Assembly (NCBI GenBank): GCA_045106335.1
Contig: JBGCEM010000024.1
Coordinates: forward strand, 77,626-141,625
Length of the DNA stretch: 64,000 nt
Source: Aliishimia sp045106335
Lineage (GTDB): Bacteria > Pseudomonadota > Alphaproteobacteria > Rhodobacterales > Rhodobacteraceae
Direction of reading: 5' to 3'
Numbering within the stretch: the stretch's first letter is position 1; every line of letters begins with the position of its first letter. Of this stretch, positions 42,670-51,997 are shown one piece after another. Position numbers and translations under genes: made by a program. Under the pieces are notes generated by a model. It worked only from the letters and a program-made list of their open reading frames with translations, was not told the DNA's origin and ran no database searches.

Positions 42670-43978
42670 TCACCTGCAGCAGCGGCAACAAAGCGGCCAT
42701 GTCCGGCCCGTGGCTTTGCCCTGTCAATGCTTTGCGCAGAGGCATAAACAACCCCCGTCCTTTGCGCCCTGTGGTCTCTTTCACAGCAGTGGTCCACGCG
42801 CCCCAAGAGGTAGCATCAAACGGGCCTTCAGGCAGCAAGGTCAGGGCCTGCGCGACAAAATCACGATCTTCATCGTCAATTACCGGATCTGCCCCATCGC
42901 GACACAGCGCCCACCAGGGCCCCAAATCGTTCAAAGTTTCGATGTTATCTTTGCACACAGCCCAAAACCCAGCCGCTTTGTCATCCGGGACGCCCAACGC
43001 TTTGATCACGTCTACCACATCTGCCAGATCGCGCGATTGCAGATAGCGTCCGGTCAGAGGGTACAGATCTTGGACGTCGAATTTGGTGGGGGCGCTGCCG
43101 AATTTGGTGAGATCGAAGTTCTCAATCAGCTCAGGCAAAGTCATGCGCAGCTCAACTGGATCAGAGGATCCCAACCGTGCGAGGTGGCTTAACAAGGCCA
43201 TTGGCTGAACACCCGCCGCGCGCAGATCTCGCAAAGCCAAGGTACCAAGGCGTTTAGAAAGCGGCTCACCCTGGGGACCGGTCAGCAACGAGTGATGCGC
43301 AAAGTTCGGCACCGTGCCGCCCAAAGCCGAGATGATTTGAATTTGTGTTGCGGTATTCGTCACATGATCCGAGCCACGCACAACATGGGTGACTCCCATA
43401 TCCGTGTCATCAACAACAGAGGCAATGGTGTACAACACCTGTCCATCCGCACGGATCAACACAGGATCCGACACCGACGCTGCATCAATGGACACATTGC
43501 CCAGGATCCCATCGGTCCACTCAATGCGCTGTTGATCCAGCTTGAAACGCCACACACCGTCGCCACGTTCCTCGCGCAGAATTGTCTTTTCTGCGTCGCT
43601 CAGATCCAGTGCCGCCCGGTCATAGACAGGTGGTTTGCCCATGTTCAGCTGTTTTTTGCGCTTCAGATCCAGCTCGGTCGGGGTTTCGAACGCCTCATAG
43701 AACCGCCCCATGTCGCGCAGCATATCGGCAGCCTCGGCATAACGTTCCAAACGCTCGGATTGACGCTCTTCGCGGTCCCAGGTCAGGCCCAACCATTCCA
43801 GATCTTCGCGGATCGCATCCACATATTCTTGTTTTGAACGCTCTGGATCCGTGTCGTCGATACGTAGGATGAATGTCCCACCCGCCGCTTGTGCGATCAT
43901 GTAATTCATCAGCGCGGTGCGCAGATTACCAATGTGCAAATACCCAGTGGGCGAAGGAGCGAAACGCGTGGTGGTCAT
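42656..43978 (-). CDS. gltX: Glutamyl-tRNA synthetase
   Basis: A class I aminoacyl-tRNA synthetase of 440 aa from ATG 43978 (GGAGAC upstream); earlier in-frame starts up to 44116 add a non-homologous tail. HIGH motif PSPTGYLHIGN near residue 8, TDPERSKQEYVDAI, and PLSKRLG (KMSKS type). Length is slightly short, typical of the second GltX paralogue found in many alphaproteobacteria, which can prefer tRNA-Gln. Which paralogue cannot be fixed here. Confidence 0.94.
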   Translation of the reverse strand: MTTTRFAPSPTGYLHIGNLRTALMNYMIAQAAGGTFILRIDDTDPERSKQEYVDAIREDLEWLGLTWDREERQSERLERYAEAADMLRDMGRFYEAFETPTELDLKRKKQLNMGKPPVYDRAALDLSDAEKTILREERGDGVWRFKLDQQRIEWTDGILGNVSIDAASVSDPVLIRADGQVLYTIASVVDDTDMGVTHVVRGSDHVTNTATQIQIISALGGTVPNFAHHSLLTGPQGEPLSKRLGTLALRDLRAAGVQPMALLSHLARLGSSDPVELRMTLPELIENFDLTKFGSAPTKFDVQDLYPLTGRYLQSRDLADVVDVIKALGVPDDKAAGFWAVCKDNIETLNDLGPWWALCRDGADPVIDDEDRDFVAQALTLLPEGPFDATSWGAWTTAVKETTGRKGRGLFMPLRKALTGQSHGPDMAALLPLLQVIKAR

Positions 43979-44154
43979 GAAAAAGTCTCCGGTCAGGACC
44001 CGCGCCGTATGGCGCAGGCCAAGGGATTTGTCCAGAAAATCAACGCAAAGTCGTGCGGCTTTCATCACAGAAGCTTGAGGCGCAGTATTAGAACGGGAAA
44101 TTGTCGCACTGTGCATTATATTTCGTATACCTCAGTTAATTTAAGGATCCCCAG

Positions 44155-45081
44155 ATGAGCAATTTGATTTCTCGCCGTGCTGCGTTGGCCGGTGCCGCAG
44201 CTTTGCCTTTGGCCGCGACGATGGCGGGCTCGACCCGCGCTGCAGCGCCGATGATGGGGGCGTCTGCCCCAAAATTTATGCGTGTCAAAGTGGGCGCATT
44301 TGAAGTGACCAATATGCTGGTCGGCACGCGCACTGTGCCAGGGCCGCAGAATATCTTCGGGATGAATGTCGATGCGGACACGTTTGGTAAAGTGTCTGAC
44401 GCGGCCAATTTGTCCACGGAGGCCGCACAGTTTTTCTTCCACCCGCCAATTGTAAACACGGGTTCTGAGTTGATCTTGTTTGACACAGGTCTAAGTCCCG
44501 ACGGCACATCCGCGGCACTGAACGCAGCCGGCTACAGCGCAGATCAGGTGGACAAAGTGGTTCTGACCCACATGCACGGCGACCACATCGGCGGATTGAT
44601 GAAAGACGGAACACCCACATTCGCCAATGCCAGCTACATTACCGGTCGCGTTGAATTTGATACCTGGTCCAAAGCGGGCAATGAGAATTTTGATAGCAAG
44701 GTTAAACCGCTGGCCGATAAGATGAGCTTTGTCGAAGACGGCGCGTCAATTGCACCGGGCATCACAGCGATGGGTGCGTTCGGACACACGCCGGGCCACA
44801 TGACCTATCTGCTGGATTCAAACGGCACCCAGATGTTGTTGGGTGCTGACTTTGCCAACCACTATGTATGGTCGCTCGCGCATCCTAAGTGGGAGGTCAA
44901 ATTCGACATGGACAAATCCGCAGCGGCCGCGACCCGCACGCGCATTTTGGACATGCTCAGCGCGGACAAGATCGCGTTTTCAAGCTATCACATGCCGTTC
45001 CCGGCCTTCGGGTATGTGGACACACATGGCGACGGTTACCACTATGTGCCCCACACCTATCAGCTGTTGATGGATACGTAA
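44155..45081 (+). CDS. Exported MBL-fold metallo-hydrolase
   Basis: A 308-aa metallo-beta-lactamase-fold protein. The N-terminus ISRRAALAGAAALPLAA is a Tat-type signal. Zinc motif HMHGDHIGG (near 142-150), then the FGHTPGHMTYL histidine, ADF and SYHMPFPAFG complete the metal set. It resembles the lactonase/arylsulfatase-like MBL group, so a periplasmic lactonase or esterase is likely; acyl-homoserine lactonase activity is possible but undetermined. AAGGA precedes the ATG. Confidence 0.88.
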   Translation: MSNLISRRAALAGAAALPLAATMAGSTRAAAPMMGASAPKFMRVKVGAFEVTNMLVGTRTVPGPQNIFGMNVDADTFGKVSDAANLSTEAAQFFFHPPIVNTGSELILFDTGLSPDGTSAALNAAGYSADQVDKVVLTHMHGDHIGGLMKDGTPTFANASYITGRVEFDTWSKAGNENFDSKVKPLADKMSFVEDGASIAPGITAMGAFGHTPGHMTYLLDSNGTQMLLGADFANHYVWSLAHPKWEVKFDMDKSAAAATRTRILDMLSADKIAFSSYHMPFPAFGYVDTHGDGYHYVPHTYQLLMDT

Positions 45082-45099
45082 GCCATCCGGCGCGGGCGT

Positions 45100-45618
45100 T
45101 TAGGCGTCCGCGCTGTTTTTCGCATGCCAAGTGCGCAGTTGACTAAGGATCTCGCGGTAATTTCCATCTAAGTGCTGCGTGTTCAGGTTCAGATGATAGG
45201 CCCAGGACTCTGCCGGATCGTCAGGTTGCAGCATGTCTTGTTTGTAAGACCCAAGCCGTTCTGGTTGGCGCATTGAGATCCCAATGCTGGGTCCCAAAGC
45301 GGTCTTGATCACGCCAAAACGCGCGATAGAGCGCCAAGACAACGGCATCGGCAGCACATCGCCCGAGATCTGGTTTTGATCCAGACGCAAACCTGTCTTG
45401 GGGTTCTGTTTCGTGCGCGCATATGCCCAAGCTGGTCCGCAAGCCGCCGCCAAAAGCAAGGCCGCACCCAGCAATAGCACCGCACGGATCGGGGCAAAAA
45501 AGCCGGAAAACAGCCCCAAGATAAGGAGCGCCGCACCGCACCACGCCAAGACCAAAGCGCGCTGTGCCATGGGCTTGTTGCTAGACACATAGACTATTTC
45601 ATTTTGCTCAACTGTCAT
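45100..45618 (-). CDS. Hypothetical membrane protein with PH-like domain
   Basis: A 172-aa protein. Two hydrophobic helices (about 18-38 and 42-66) are followed by a ~100-residue domain beginning TGLRLDQNQISGDVLPMPLSWRSIARFGV, a strand pattern like the bacterial PH/STM3941-type domains found behind two helices. The start codon lies 11 bp inside the nadE 3' end, so it is co-transcribed. No function assigned. Confidence 0.65.
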   Translation of the reverse strand: MTVEQNEIVYVSSNKPMAQRALVLAWCGAALLILGLFSGFFAPIRAVLLLGAALLLAAACGPAWAYARTKQNPKTGLRLDQNQISGDVLPMPLSWRSIARFGVIKTALGPSIGISMRQPERLGSYKQDMLQPDDPAESWAYHLNLNTQHLDGNYREILSQLRTWHAKNSADA

Positions 45619-47266
45619 CTCGCCACCTATTCACAATTGGATATCGACGATCTAGCCAGAAAGCGGCTTTGGTCAAGCGTGGACCGGGCGCGGATTGGAA
45701 ACGTTTGTACTCACTTATATAAATCAGCTTCTCGACCTGTCGGGCTGTGTCGCGGTCAAACCCTTCAGCGACGCAATCGGCAATGGATCCGTCCTCATCC
45801 ACGAGGATTTCCAACAGGCGATCCAACACGGGATAATCGGGCAAGCTGTCACTGTCTTTTTGATCATCTCGCAGTTCGGCCGAAGGCGGTTTGGTGATGA
45901 TCCGATCTGGGATCACTTCGCCGCTAGGTCCCATCATCCAGTCGCGATGGTGGGCATTGCGCCACCTGCAGGTTTCAAACACCCGCATTTTATAGAGATC
46001 TTTGATGGGGTTATACCCGCCCGCCATGTCGCCATAGATCGTTGCATAGCCCACCGCGACTTCGGATTTATTGCCAGTGGTCAGCAGCATTTCACCAAAC
46101 TTATTGGACAGTGACATCAACAACAGCCCGCGCAGACGCGATTGGATGTTCTCTTCCGTCAGGCCCGGTTCTGTGCCCTCAAAAAGCGGAGCAAGCGTTT
46201 CGGTCACAGCTGTGCGGGGGCCAGAAATGGGCACAAAATCATAGCGCGCGCTCAAAGCCTTGGCGCAGGCCTTGGCGTCTTCTAAGGACGCATCCGAGGT
46301 ATATTCCGAGGGCAACATGACGCAGCGCACATTGTCGGCACCCAACGCATCCACTGCGATTGTGGCCACTAACGCAGAATCAATCCCGCCCGACATGCCG
46401 AGCAGCACCTTTTTGAACCCGGTCTTGCCCATGTAATCGCGCAGGCCCGTGACCATGACGCGGTAATCCTGCTCCCACGCATCCGGATCCACTGTTTTGA
46501 CCCCATCGCGCACGCGCCACCCATCCGGCCCGCGTTCCAAATCCACATGCGCCACCGTTTCGTCAAACACCGGCAGCTTTACCGCCAATGCGCCCCCAGG
46601 GTTCAGCGCAAAGCTGCCGCCATCGAACACCTGATCGTCTTGTCCGCCCAACATGTTAAGGTAGACCAGCGGCAATCCCGTTTCCACGACCCGTTGCACC
46701 ATATTGTTCAACCGGGTTTCGAATTTACCGCGATAATAGGGCGAACCATTGGGCACCAACAAGAATTCCGCGCCAGTTTCTTCCAAAGTTTCAGAGACTT
46801 CCGCATGCCACGCGTCTTCGCAGATCGGACTGCCAATGCGGGTGTTGCCGACGGAATAAGGTCCGCCCAACGGGCCTGAATCAAAAATCCGCACTTCATC
46901 AAACACGGTCTCATTGGGCAGGTTGTGCTTCAACACACGGCTGGCAATCTTTCCGCCGCGACAAATGAAATAGGCATTAAACAGCTTGCCATCTGTCGCA
47001 TAAGGCCCCCCGATTGCCAATGCAGGCCCATCTGCACAGTCTTGCGCCAAGGCCTCAACCGCAGCCATCGCGGCTTTGTGAAACGCGGGCTTCATCACCA
47101 GATCTTGTGCATTATAGCCGCTGATGAACATCTCGGGCAGGGCCACCAAATCAGCGCCTGCCTCTTTGCCTTTGGCCCAAGCCGCGCGGGCTTTGTCTGC
47201 GTTGCCCGTAAGATCGCCGACTGTCGGGTTTAATTGGCCCAAAGTGATCCGAAACCGCTCTGTCAT
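45608..47266 (-). CDS. nadE: Glutamine-dependent NAD+ synthetase
   Basis: A protein of 552 aa from ATG 47266 (AAAGGCAT upstream); an in-frame ATG at 47326 is less likely. The N-terminal nitrilase-type glutaminase domain (ALPEMFISGYNAQDLV, the catalytic Cys in GSPICEDAW) is followed by the synthetase domain with the PP-loop GMSGGIDSALVATIA and YTSDASLEDA. It amidates deamido-NAD, the step after nadD, using glutamine-derived ammonia. The two-domain form is normal for alphaproteobacteria. Confidence 0.95.
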   Translation of the reverse strand: MTERFRITLGQLNPTVGDLTGNADKARAAWAKGKEAGADLVALPEMFISGYNAQDLVMKPAFHKAAMAAVEALAQDCADGPALAIGGPYATDGKLFNAYFICRGGKIASRVLKHNLPNETVFDEVRIFDSGPLGGPYSVGNTRIGSPICEDAWHAEVSETLEETGAEFLLVPNGSPYYRGKFETRLNNMVQRVVETGLPLVYLNMLGGQDDQVFDGGSFALNPGGALAVKLPVFDETVAHVDLERGPDGWRVRDGVKTVDPDAWEQDYRVMVTGLRDYMGKTGFKKVLLGMSGGIDSALVATIAVDALGADNVRCVMLPSEYTSDASLEDAKACAKALSARYDFVPISGPRTAVTETLAPLFEGTEPGLTEENIQSRLRGLLLMSLSNKFGEMLLTTGNKSEVAVGYATIYGDMAGGYNPIKDLYKMRVFETCRWRNAHHRDWMMGPSGEVIPDRIITKPPSAELRDDQKDSDSLPDYPVLDRLLEILVDEDGSIADCVAEGFDRDTARQVEKLIYISEYKRFQSAPGPRLTKAAFWLDRRYPIVNRWRDDS

Positions 47267-47418
47267 GGGGATGCCTTTCGTATGTCTTGCCTTCATGTAG
47301 CAGATCGACGCCCAGAGGAAACCCAAGGGGCCTTAACAGGCTTTGCCAAAATCCGTTGCGGGTTGCGCAGTGTTCGCCTAACCTTGCCGCAAATTGTATG
47401 ATTGCCGATAGGACCCGC

Positions 47419-48807
47419 ATGAAACGTATCGCGCTTAGCCTTTGTCTTGCTTTGGCCGCAGCACCCGTCTTTGCCCAGGACGCGACAGTGCAGACAAAAC
47501 AATATGACGATGGTGGCATCTATGATGGCGGCTTTCGCGGCGGGCTGCAGCACGGGCAGGGCACGTATAAGCTGCCCAATGGCTACGAGTATTCCGGCGA
47601 ATGGGTCGATGGTGAAATACGCGGTCAAGGTGTCGCGCGCTTCCCCGATGGTTCGGTCTATGAGGGTCAGTTCGAAAAGGGCAAGCCGCAAGGTGTGGGT
47701 AAAATCACGTTTGCCGATGGCGGGATCTATGAAGGCGAATGGACGGACGGTGCGATGACCGGACAGGGCATTGTGCTTTATGCCAATGGGGTGCGCTACG
47801 AGGGCGGATTTCGCAATGCAAAGCACCACGGCAAAGGCGTGCTGCAAAGTCCTGGTGGCTATGAATACAAGGGCGATTGGGTGGATGGGGCCAAAGATGG
47901 TCGCGCGGTGATCACCTATCCCGATGGGGCCGTCTACGATGGTGAAGTCTCGCGTGGCGAGAGGGTCGGCATGGGCCGGTTGTTAATGTCGGATGGGCTG
48001 GCCTACGAGGGCACCTGGTCCAATGGGCAGATCGATGGCAGAGGTGTGCTGACGCAACCCAATGGCGATGTTTATGAAGGCCAATTGTCGGCGGGCCAGC
48101 GGCAGGGCACAGGCAAAGTGACTTACGCCAATGGCGACATCTATGAGGGCGCTTTTGTCGATGATCGTCGCCATGGGACCGGAACATTCGTGGGCACGGA
48201 CGGCTATGTCTATGAAGGCAATTGGGTCGCAGGCAAAATTGAAGGCGACGGCCAGGTGACATATCCCGACGGATCCATCTATGTAGGGCAATTCCGCGAT
48301 GATTTGGCGCAAGGCACGGGCAAAATCACCTATCCTGACGGGTCTTCCTATGAGGGTGAGTGGGTCAGTGGCGTTATCGAGGGCAAAGGCACTGCGACCT
48401 ACACGGACGGTACGATCTATGTCGGCAACTTCAAAGGGGCGCGCAATCACGGCAAGGGTTTGATGACCACGTCAGATGGATATCGCTATGAAGGCGATTG
48501 GGAAGACGGGAAACGCCAGGGCAACGCCGTTGCGTCCTATGCGGATGGCACGGAATATCAGGGCGGGTTCTTGGATGGCAAGTGGCACGGGCAGGGCACG
48601 ATCAAACTGCCCGGGGGGTTCACCTATTCCGGAGCGTGGGAAAACGGGCTGATCAATGGACGCGGCGTGGCGACTTATGCCAATGGCGATGTGTATGAGG
48701 GCGAATTTGTCGACGGCAAACGTTCAGGCGCTGGAAAAATGCGGTATGCGACAGGGCAGCAGGCCTCGGGGTCTTGGGAAAACGGCGCGTTGAAAGACAC
48801 CAATTAA
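47419..48807 (+). CDS. Exported MORN-repeat protein
   Basis: A protein of 462 aa from ATG 47419 (TAGGACC upstream). Sec signal MKRIALSLCLALAAAPVFAQ, cleaved about residue 20. The rest is 18 full and one partial 23-residue MORN repeats of the pattern YEGxWxxGxxxGxGxxxxxDGxx, forming an unbroken beta-solenoid to the C-terminus with no other domain. Position 5 alternates Trp and Phe (or Val/Leu) from repeat to repeat. Bacterial MORN arrays are thought to bind envelope surfaces or lipids; this one would be periplasmic or outer-membrane associated. Divergent from nadE. Confidence 0.92.
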   Translation: MKRIALSLCLALAAAPVFAQDATVQTKQYDDGGIYDGGFRGGLQHGQGTYKLPNGYEYSGEWVDGEIRGQGVARFPDGSVYEGQFEKGKPQGVGKITFADGGIYEGEWTDGAMTGQGIVLYANGVRYEGGFRNAKHHGKGVLQSPGGYEYKGDWVDGAKDGRAVITYPDGAVYDGEVSRGERVGMGRLLMSDGLAYEGTWSNGQIDGRGVLTQPNGDVYEGQLSAGQRQGTGKVTYANGDIYEGAFVDDRRHGTGTFVGTDGYVYEGNWVAGKIEGDGQVTYPDGSIYVGQFRDDLAQGTGKITYPDGSSYEGEWVSGVIEGKGTATYTDGTIYVGNFKGARNHGKGLMTTSDGYRYEGDWEDGKRQGNAVASYADGTEYQGGFLDGKWHGQGTIKLPGGFTYSGAWENGLINGRGVATYANGDVYEGEFVDGKRSGAGKMRYATGQQASGSWENGALKDTN

Positions 48808-50330
48808 ACGGGTTCACCGCTATGTAACCGGTCTAACCAAAGATCGGCCTCGGCCAAGACGGTGTCGCGCCGGGTTTCATCCATGCGATCCCAGGTCCGG
48901 TACATATTTCCCATGCGGGCGTTGTTGGAAAAGCGATCCCGATGGCGGATCAGAAAATGCCAGTAGAGCAGGTTGAACGGGCAGGCATCCGGCCCCGTTT
49001 TGGCCGACACCTTATAGGCACAAGATCCGCAGTAATCCGACATGCGGTGGATATAGGCGCCGGAACTGACATAGGGTTTTGACGCGATGATGCCACCATC
49101 GGCGAACTGGCTCATGCCAACGGTGTTGGGCGCTTCGACCCACTCGAACGCATCCGCATAGACGGCCAAATACCACTCATGCACTTGTACCGGATCGACC
49201 CCGGCCAACAGCGCGAAATTACCCGTCACCATCAAGCGTTGGATGTGGTGGGCATAGGCCTCGGTGCGGGTTTGCTCCACCGCGCGGGACAGGCAGTTCA
49301 TCTTGGTCGGCCCCCCCCAATAGAGCTCTGGCAGGTCGTGGGTTTGACCCAAGACGTTGCGCTTTGGATAGTCCGGCCCTTCCAGAAAATAGATGCCCCG
49401 AACATATTCCCGCCAGCCGATGATTTGGCGGATAAAGCCTTCAACTGCGTTGATTGGCGCGTCACCGCGATTATACGCATCCTCTGCCGCGCGGCAAATT
49501 TCCAACGGGTCGAGCAGCCCGATATTCAGATAAGGCGACAAGATGGCGTGATACAGAAACCGATTGTCGTTCAACATCGCGTCCTGAAAATCACCAAACT
49601 TTGGCAGCGCATTGGCGATGAAATGATCCAAGGCTTGCAGCGCGTCTTCGCGGGTGGTGGCAAACCAAAAAGCATGCAGATCGCCGAAATTTTCGCCAAA
49701 GCGCGCCTGAACCAGTTCCAGCACGGCGCGCGTGGTGTCGTCGGGCTCAAAGCGCAAGGGGCCGTCAAAGGTGATCTGATCCGGCGCAGGCTTGCGGTTG
49801 TCGTGATCGAAATTCCATTTGTCCCCAACGGGCTTGTCACCTGCCATCAACAGATTGGTCTTGCGGCGCATATCGCGATAGAAATACTCCATCCGCAAGG
49901 CTTTGCGCCCCTCGGCCCAAGTTTCGAAGTCCCCATGCGAGGCGAGAAACCGATCATCTTCCAGCATGTCTATCTTCAGCGGAGCATCTTGCAGATCCTG
50001 GATCAGCCGCCATTCGCCGGGCTCTGTGACCAGAACGTGATCTGTATCGAACTGCGTGGCCCGACGCAGCAATTCACCGACGATGGTGCCGGCATTTTCC
50101 GTATCATCCAATTCGCAATAGGCCACCTGCCAGCCATCCCGGCGCAGGCGCGCCGCGAATTTCCGCATTGCGGCAAAGATCAACGCGATTTTCTTAGGGT
50201 GGTGGCGAACATACGTCGCTTCGCCCAGGACTTCGGCCATCACGATGGTGTCTTGGGATTTGTTAGCGCCGCGCAGGGCCGCGCTGTTCAGGCTTAATTG
50301 GTCGCCTAGGATTAGGATAAGTTTGCTCAC
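48804..50330 (-). CDS. Cryptochrome/photolyase family protein, Fe-S bacterial type (PhrB/CryB-like)
   Basis: A 508-aa flavoprotein from the GTG at 50330 (GTGA overlap with the SDR stop; GAGG upstream). The N-terminal Rossmann domain starts LILGDQLS. The C-terminal FAD domain carries the four cysteines of the FeS-BCP group: NCLSRAV (first), then DYCGSCAYKV and PDACPFN. Proteins of this class repair (6-4) photoproducts or act as blue-light sensors in Rhodobacter. It is co-transcribed with the SDR upstream and convergent with the MORN gene (4 bp overlap). Confidence 0.92.
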   Translation of the reverse strand: MSKLILILGDQLSLNSAALRGANKSQDTIVMAEVLGEATYVRHHPKKIALIFAAMRKFAARLRRDGWQVAYCELDDTENAGTIVGELLRRATQFDTDHVLVTEPGEWRLIQDLQDAPLKIDMLEDDRFLASHGDFETWAEGRKALRMEYFYRDMRRKTNLLMAGDKPVGDKWNFDHDNRKPAPDQITFDGPLRFEPDDTTRAVLELVQARFGENFGDLHAFWFATTREDALQALDHFIANALPKFGDFQDAMLNDNRFLYHAILSPYLNIGLLDPLEICRAAEDAYNRGDAPINAVEGFIRQIIGWREYVRGIYFLEGPDYPKRNVLGQTHDLPELYWGGPTKMNCLSRAVEQTRTEAYAHHIQRLMVTGNFALLAGVDPVQVHEWYLAVYADAFEWVEAPNTVGMSQFADGGIIASKPYVSSGAYIHRMSDYCGSCAYKVSAKTGPDACPFNLLYWHFLIRHRDRFSNNARMGNMYRTWDRMDETRRDTVLAEADLWLDRLHSGEPV

Positions 50331-50989
50331 CAAGGAACCTCTGCACCGGAATAGTCATAAAAACCACCGGTTTTGTCCGGGGTTAGGTCATTGATCACAT
50401 TCAGTAAATTGCCAGCCGCGTGTTCAGGGGCGACGCTGGGATGTCGGCCTAAGTATTTTTCGGTGAACGGTGTGGCCACTGTGCCGGGATGCAGCGCGAC
50501 GCAGATTGATTGGCGGTGCGTGCGGGCCAATTCGATGGCGGATGTGTGCACGATTTGATTCACCGCCGCCTTCGATGCGCGGTAACTGACCCAGCCGCCC
50601 AGGCGATTGTCGCCAATGGATCCAACGCGCGCAGAGAGGACCGCGAACACAGATCGGCGGTCTTTGGGCAAAAGCTGTGCAGCCTGTTTCAAGACCAAAG
50701 CAGGGCCGATCGCGTTCACAGCGAACTGTGCGGCCATGGCTTGCGCGTCGATGGATTTGATCGACTTTTCAGGTTCAGTCCCGTTAACTTCCAAAGCACC
50801 AGAGGCGACCAGCACCGCATCGAAGGGCCCCAACCCTTGAAGACCTTGCGCGACGCAAGCAGGATCAGTGATGTCAAAGCCCGTTTGGCGACGTGACAGC
50901 GCTGTAACGTGCGCGCCACTGCGTTCTAGGCGCTCGGCTATCGCGCGCCCGATCCCGCCGCTGGCCCCTATGATCAATACATCTTGCAT
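50327..50989 (-). CDS. Short-chain dehydrogenase/reductase
   Basis: A 220-aa SDR with GASGGIGRAI (nucleotide-binding, residues 8-17) and the catalytic YRASK pair. It is of the CsgA-like subset that often lies next to cryptochrome/photolyase genes in marine bacteria. Substrate unknown. Its stop overlaps the photolyase start by 4 bp, pointing to a shared light- or oxidative-stress transcript. Confidence 0.88.
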   Translation of the reverse strand: MQDVLIIGASGGIGRAIAERLERSGAHVTALSRRQTGFDITDPACVAQGLQGLGPFDAVLVASGALEVNGTEPEKSIKSIDAQAMAAQFAVNAIGPALVLKQAAQLLPKDRRSVFAVLSARVGSIGDNRLGGWVSYRASKAAVNQIVHTSAIELARTHRQSICVALHPGTVATPFTEKYLGRHPSVAPEHAAGNLLNVINDLTPDKTGGFYDYSGAEVPW

Positions 50990-51056
50990 TGCACAGAGTT
51001 AGGCGGGTGCTTTGTATGTTCAACTTAATTCCGTCAGCGCATGGTCTGGCGGTGCA

Positions 51057-51830
51057 TCATATCAGGTGAAGCGCAGTCGCCTTACGCACCGCATGCGCTG
51101 TTGTTTCCGCGTCCAAAGCAAAGCGTGCATGACGCAAGTGTTTTTCTACGGTGGCGAAATGTAGGTTCATGATCAGTGCTATATCTTGCGTTTGTTTGCC
51201 GTCAGCAGCCCAGGTCAACACCTCGCGTTGACGGTCGGTCATGTGATATTGAGGCCGCTCGCAGGGCAGACTGGATACTTTCAGGTGCAGCAAATGGCAG
51301 AGCGCTTCGATGTCTTGGCGGTTGTGGCCCCACATTGTCTCTAGATCTCGGCCATCCAGGTCAGTGCGCTGCACAAGCCCAACAATTGCATTCGTGCCAG
51401 TGACGAAGTCATTCATGCCCCCGACAATGCCATGACGAAATCCAAAGGTTTCGTTTAGCGCTTGGGCACGGCGTGTTTGGCATGTGGCGTTAGCATTAAT
51501 CTTTGCAGTGGCCGCATCCCAAGTGAGAAAGCCAGTGTTCTGGGCCGCCCACATGACGGGGGGAAAGTGCAGGTACAAACGCTCTTTTAGGAAGGTTTCA
51601 CCAAATGCACGGGGTCCGGTTTCTAGCAGTGTCGCTTCGCGCAAATCGCCGAAATAGCATTGATGCGACGCACGGCCTGACGCGTAAATCATGCTTTCAA
51701 ACCCATAGTGGCGCATGGTATTTTTGAAAAGCGACCAAACCGAGGATACGGACGTCGCCGCGATCATTTGCTGAAGTGTCTGTGACATGTCCACAGAAGG
51801 GCATTCGATATTTAAACCTACATCTAACAT
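51057..51830 (-). CDS. LuxR-family transcriptional regulator with autoinducer-binding-type domain
   Basis: A protein of 257 aa; ATG 51830 has GAGG 5 nt upstream. The N-terminal ~170 residues read as an autoinducer-binding domain (YGFESMIYASG, FLKERLYLHFPPVMWAAQNTGFLTWD), and the C-terminal HTH is LuxR/GerE-type (MTDRQREVLTWAADGKQTQDIALIMNLHFATVEKHL). No luxI-type synthase is in the window, so it looks like a LuxR solo or an orphan of a distant system. Divergent from leuA, with a CRP-like palindrome between them. Confidence 0.85.
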   Translation of the reverse strand: MLDVGLNIECPSVDMSQTLQQMIAATSVSSVWSLFKNTMRHYGFESMIYASGRASHQCYFGDLREATLLETGPRAFGETFLKERLYLHFPPVMWAAQNTGFLTWDAATAKINANATCQTRRAQALNETFGFRHGIVGGMNDFVTGTNAIVGLVQRTDLDGRDLETMWGHNRQDIEALCHLLHLKVSSLPCERPQYHMTDRQREVLTWAADGKQTQDIALIMNLHFATVEKHLRHARFALDAETTAHAVRKATALHLI

Positions 51831-51997
51831 AGCAACCTCGCTTTGACGGTATGCGCTGAAGGGTCGGTAAAAATTCCGAATCCAGACACCCGCCTGGTCT
51901 TTTATCGCTTGGAATCCAGGGTCAGATCTGTGACGGCAATCACAGGCAGTGCAAAATCCAACTTTTCAATCGCAAAAACATTGGTATTACTGTGCGC
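51831..51997. promoter_or_regulatory. Divergent promoter region of luxR-type gene and leuA leader
   Basis: Gene-free stretch. It contains a short dyad CCAG/CTGG near 51892-51907 and the CRP-like palindrome at 51928. The leuA transcript must start here, upstream of the leader peptide at 51998; I could not fix a convincing -35/-10 pair. Confidence 0.4.
51928..51945. promoter_or_regulatory. CRP/FNR-type palindrome
   Basis: CTGTGA-cggcaa-TCACAG, an exact inverted repeat with the TGTGA-N6-TCACA core of CRP-class sites. It is 98 bp upstream of the LuxR-type gene and 53 bp upstream of the leuA leader peptide. The CT-N14-AG spacing is wider than the CT-N12-AG of lux boxes, so self-binding by the LuxR protein is less likely. 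Confidence 0.55.

Noticed and set aside
49179..50297. A 372-codon open frame on the + strand opposite the cryptochrome/photolyase gene
   Set aside because: It is fully antisense to a well-supported gene with all family motifs, and its translation shows no domain; it is a by-product of GC-rich codon use.
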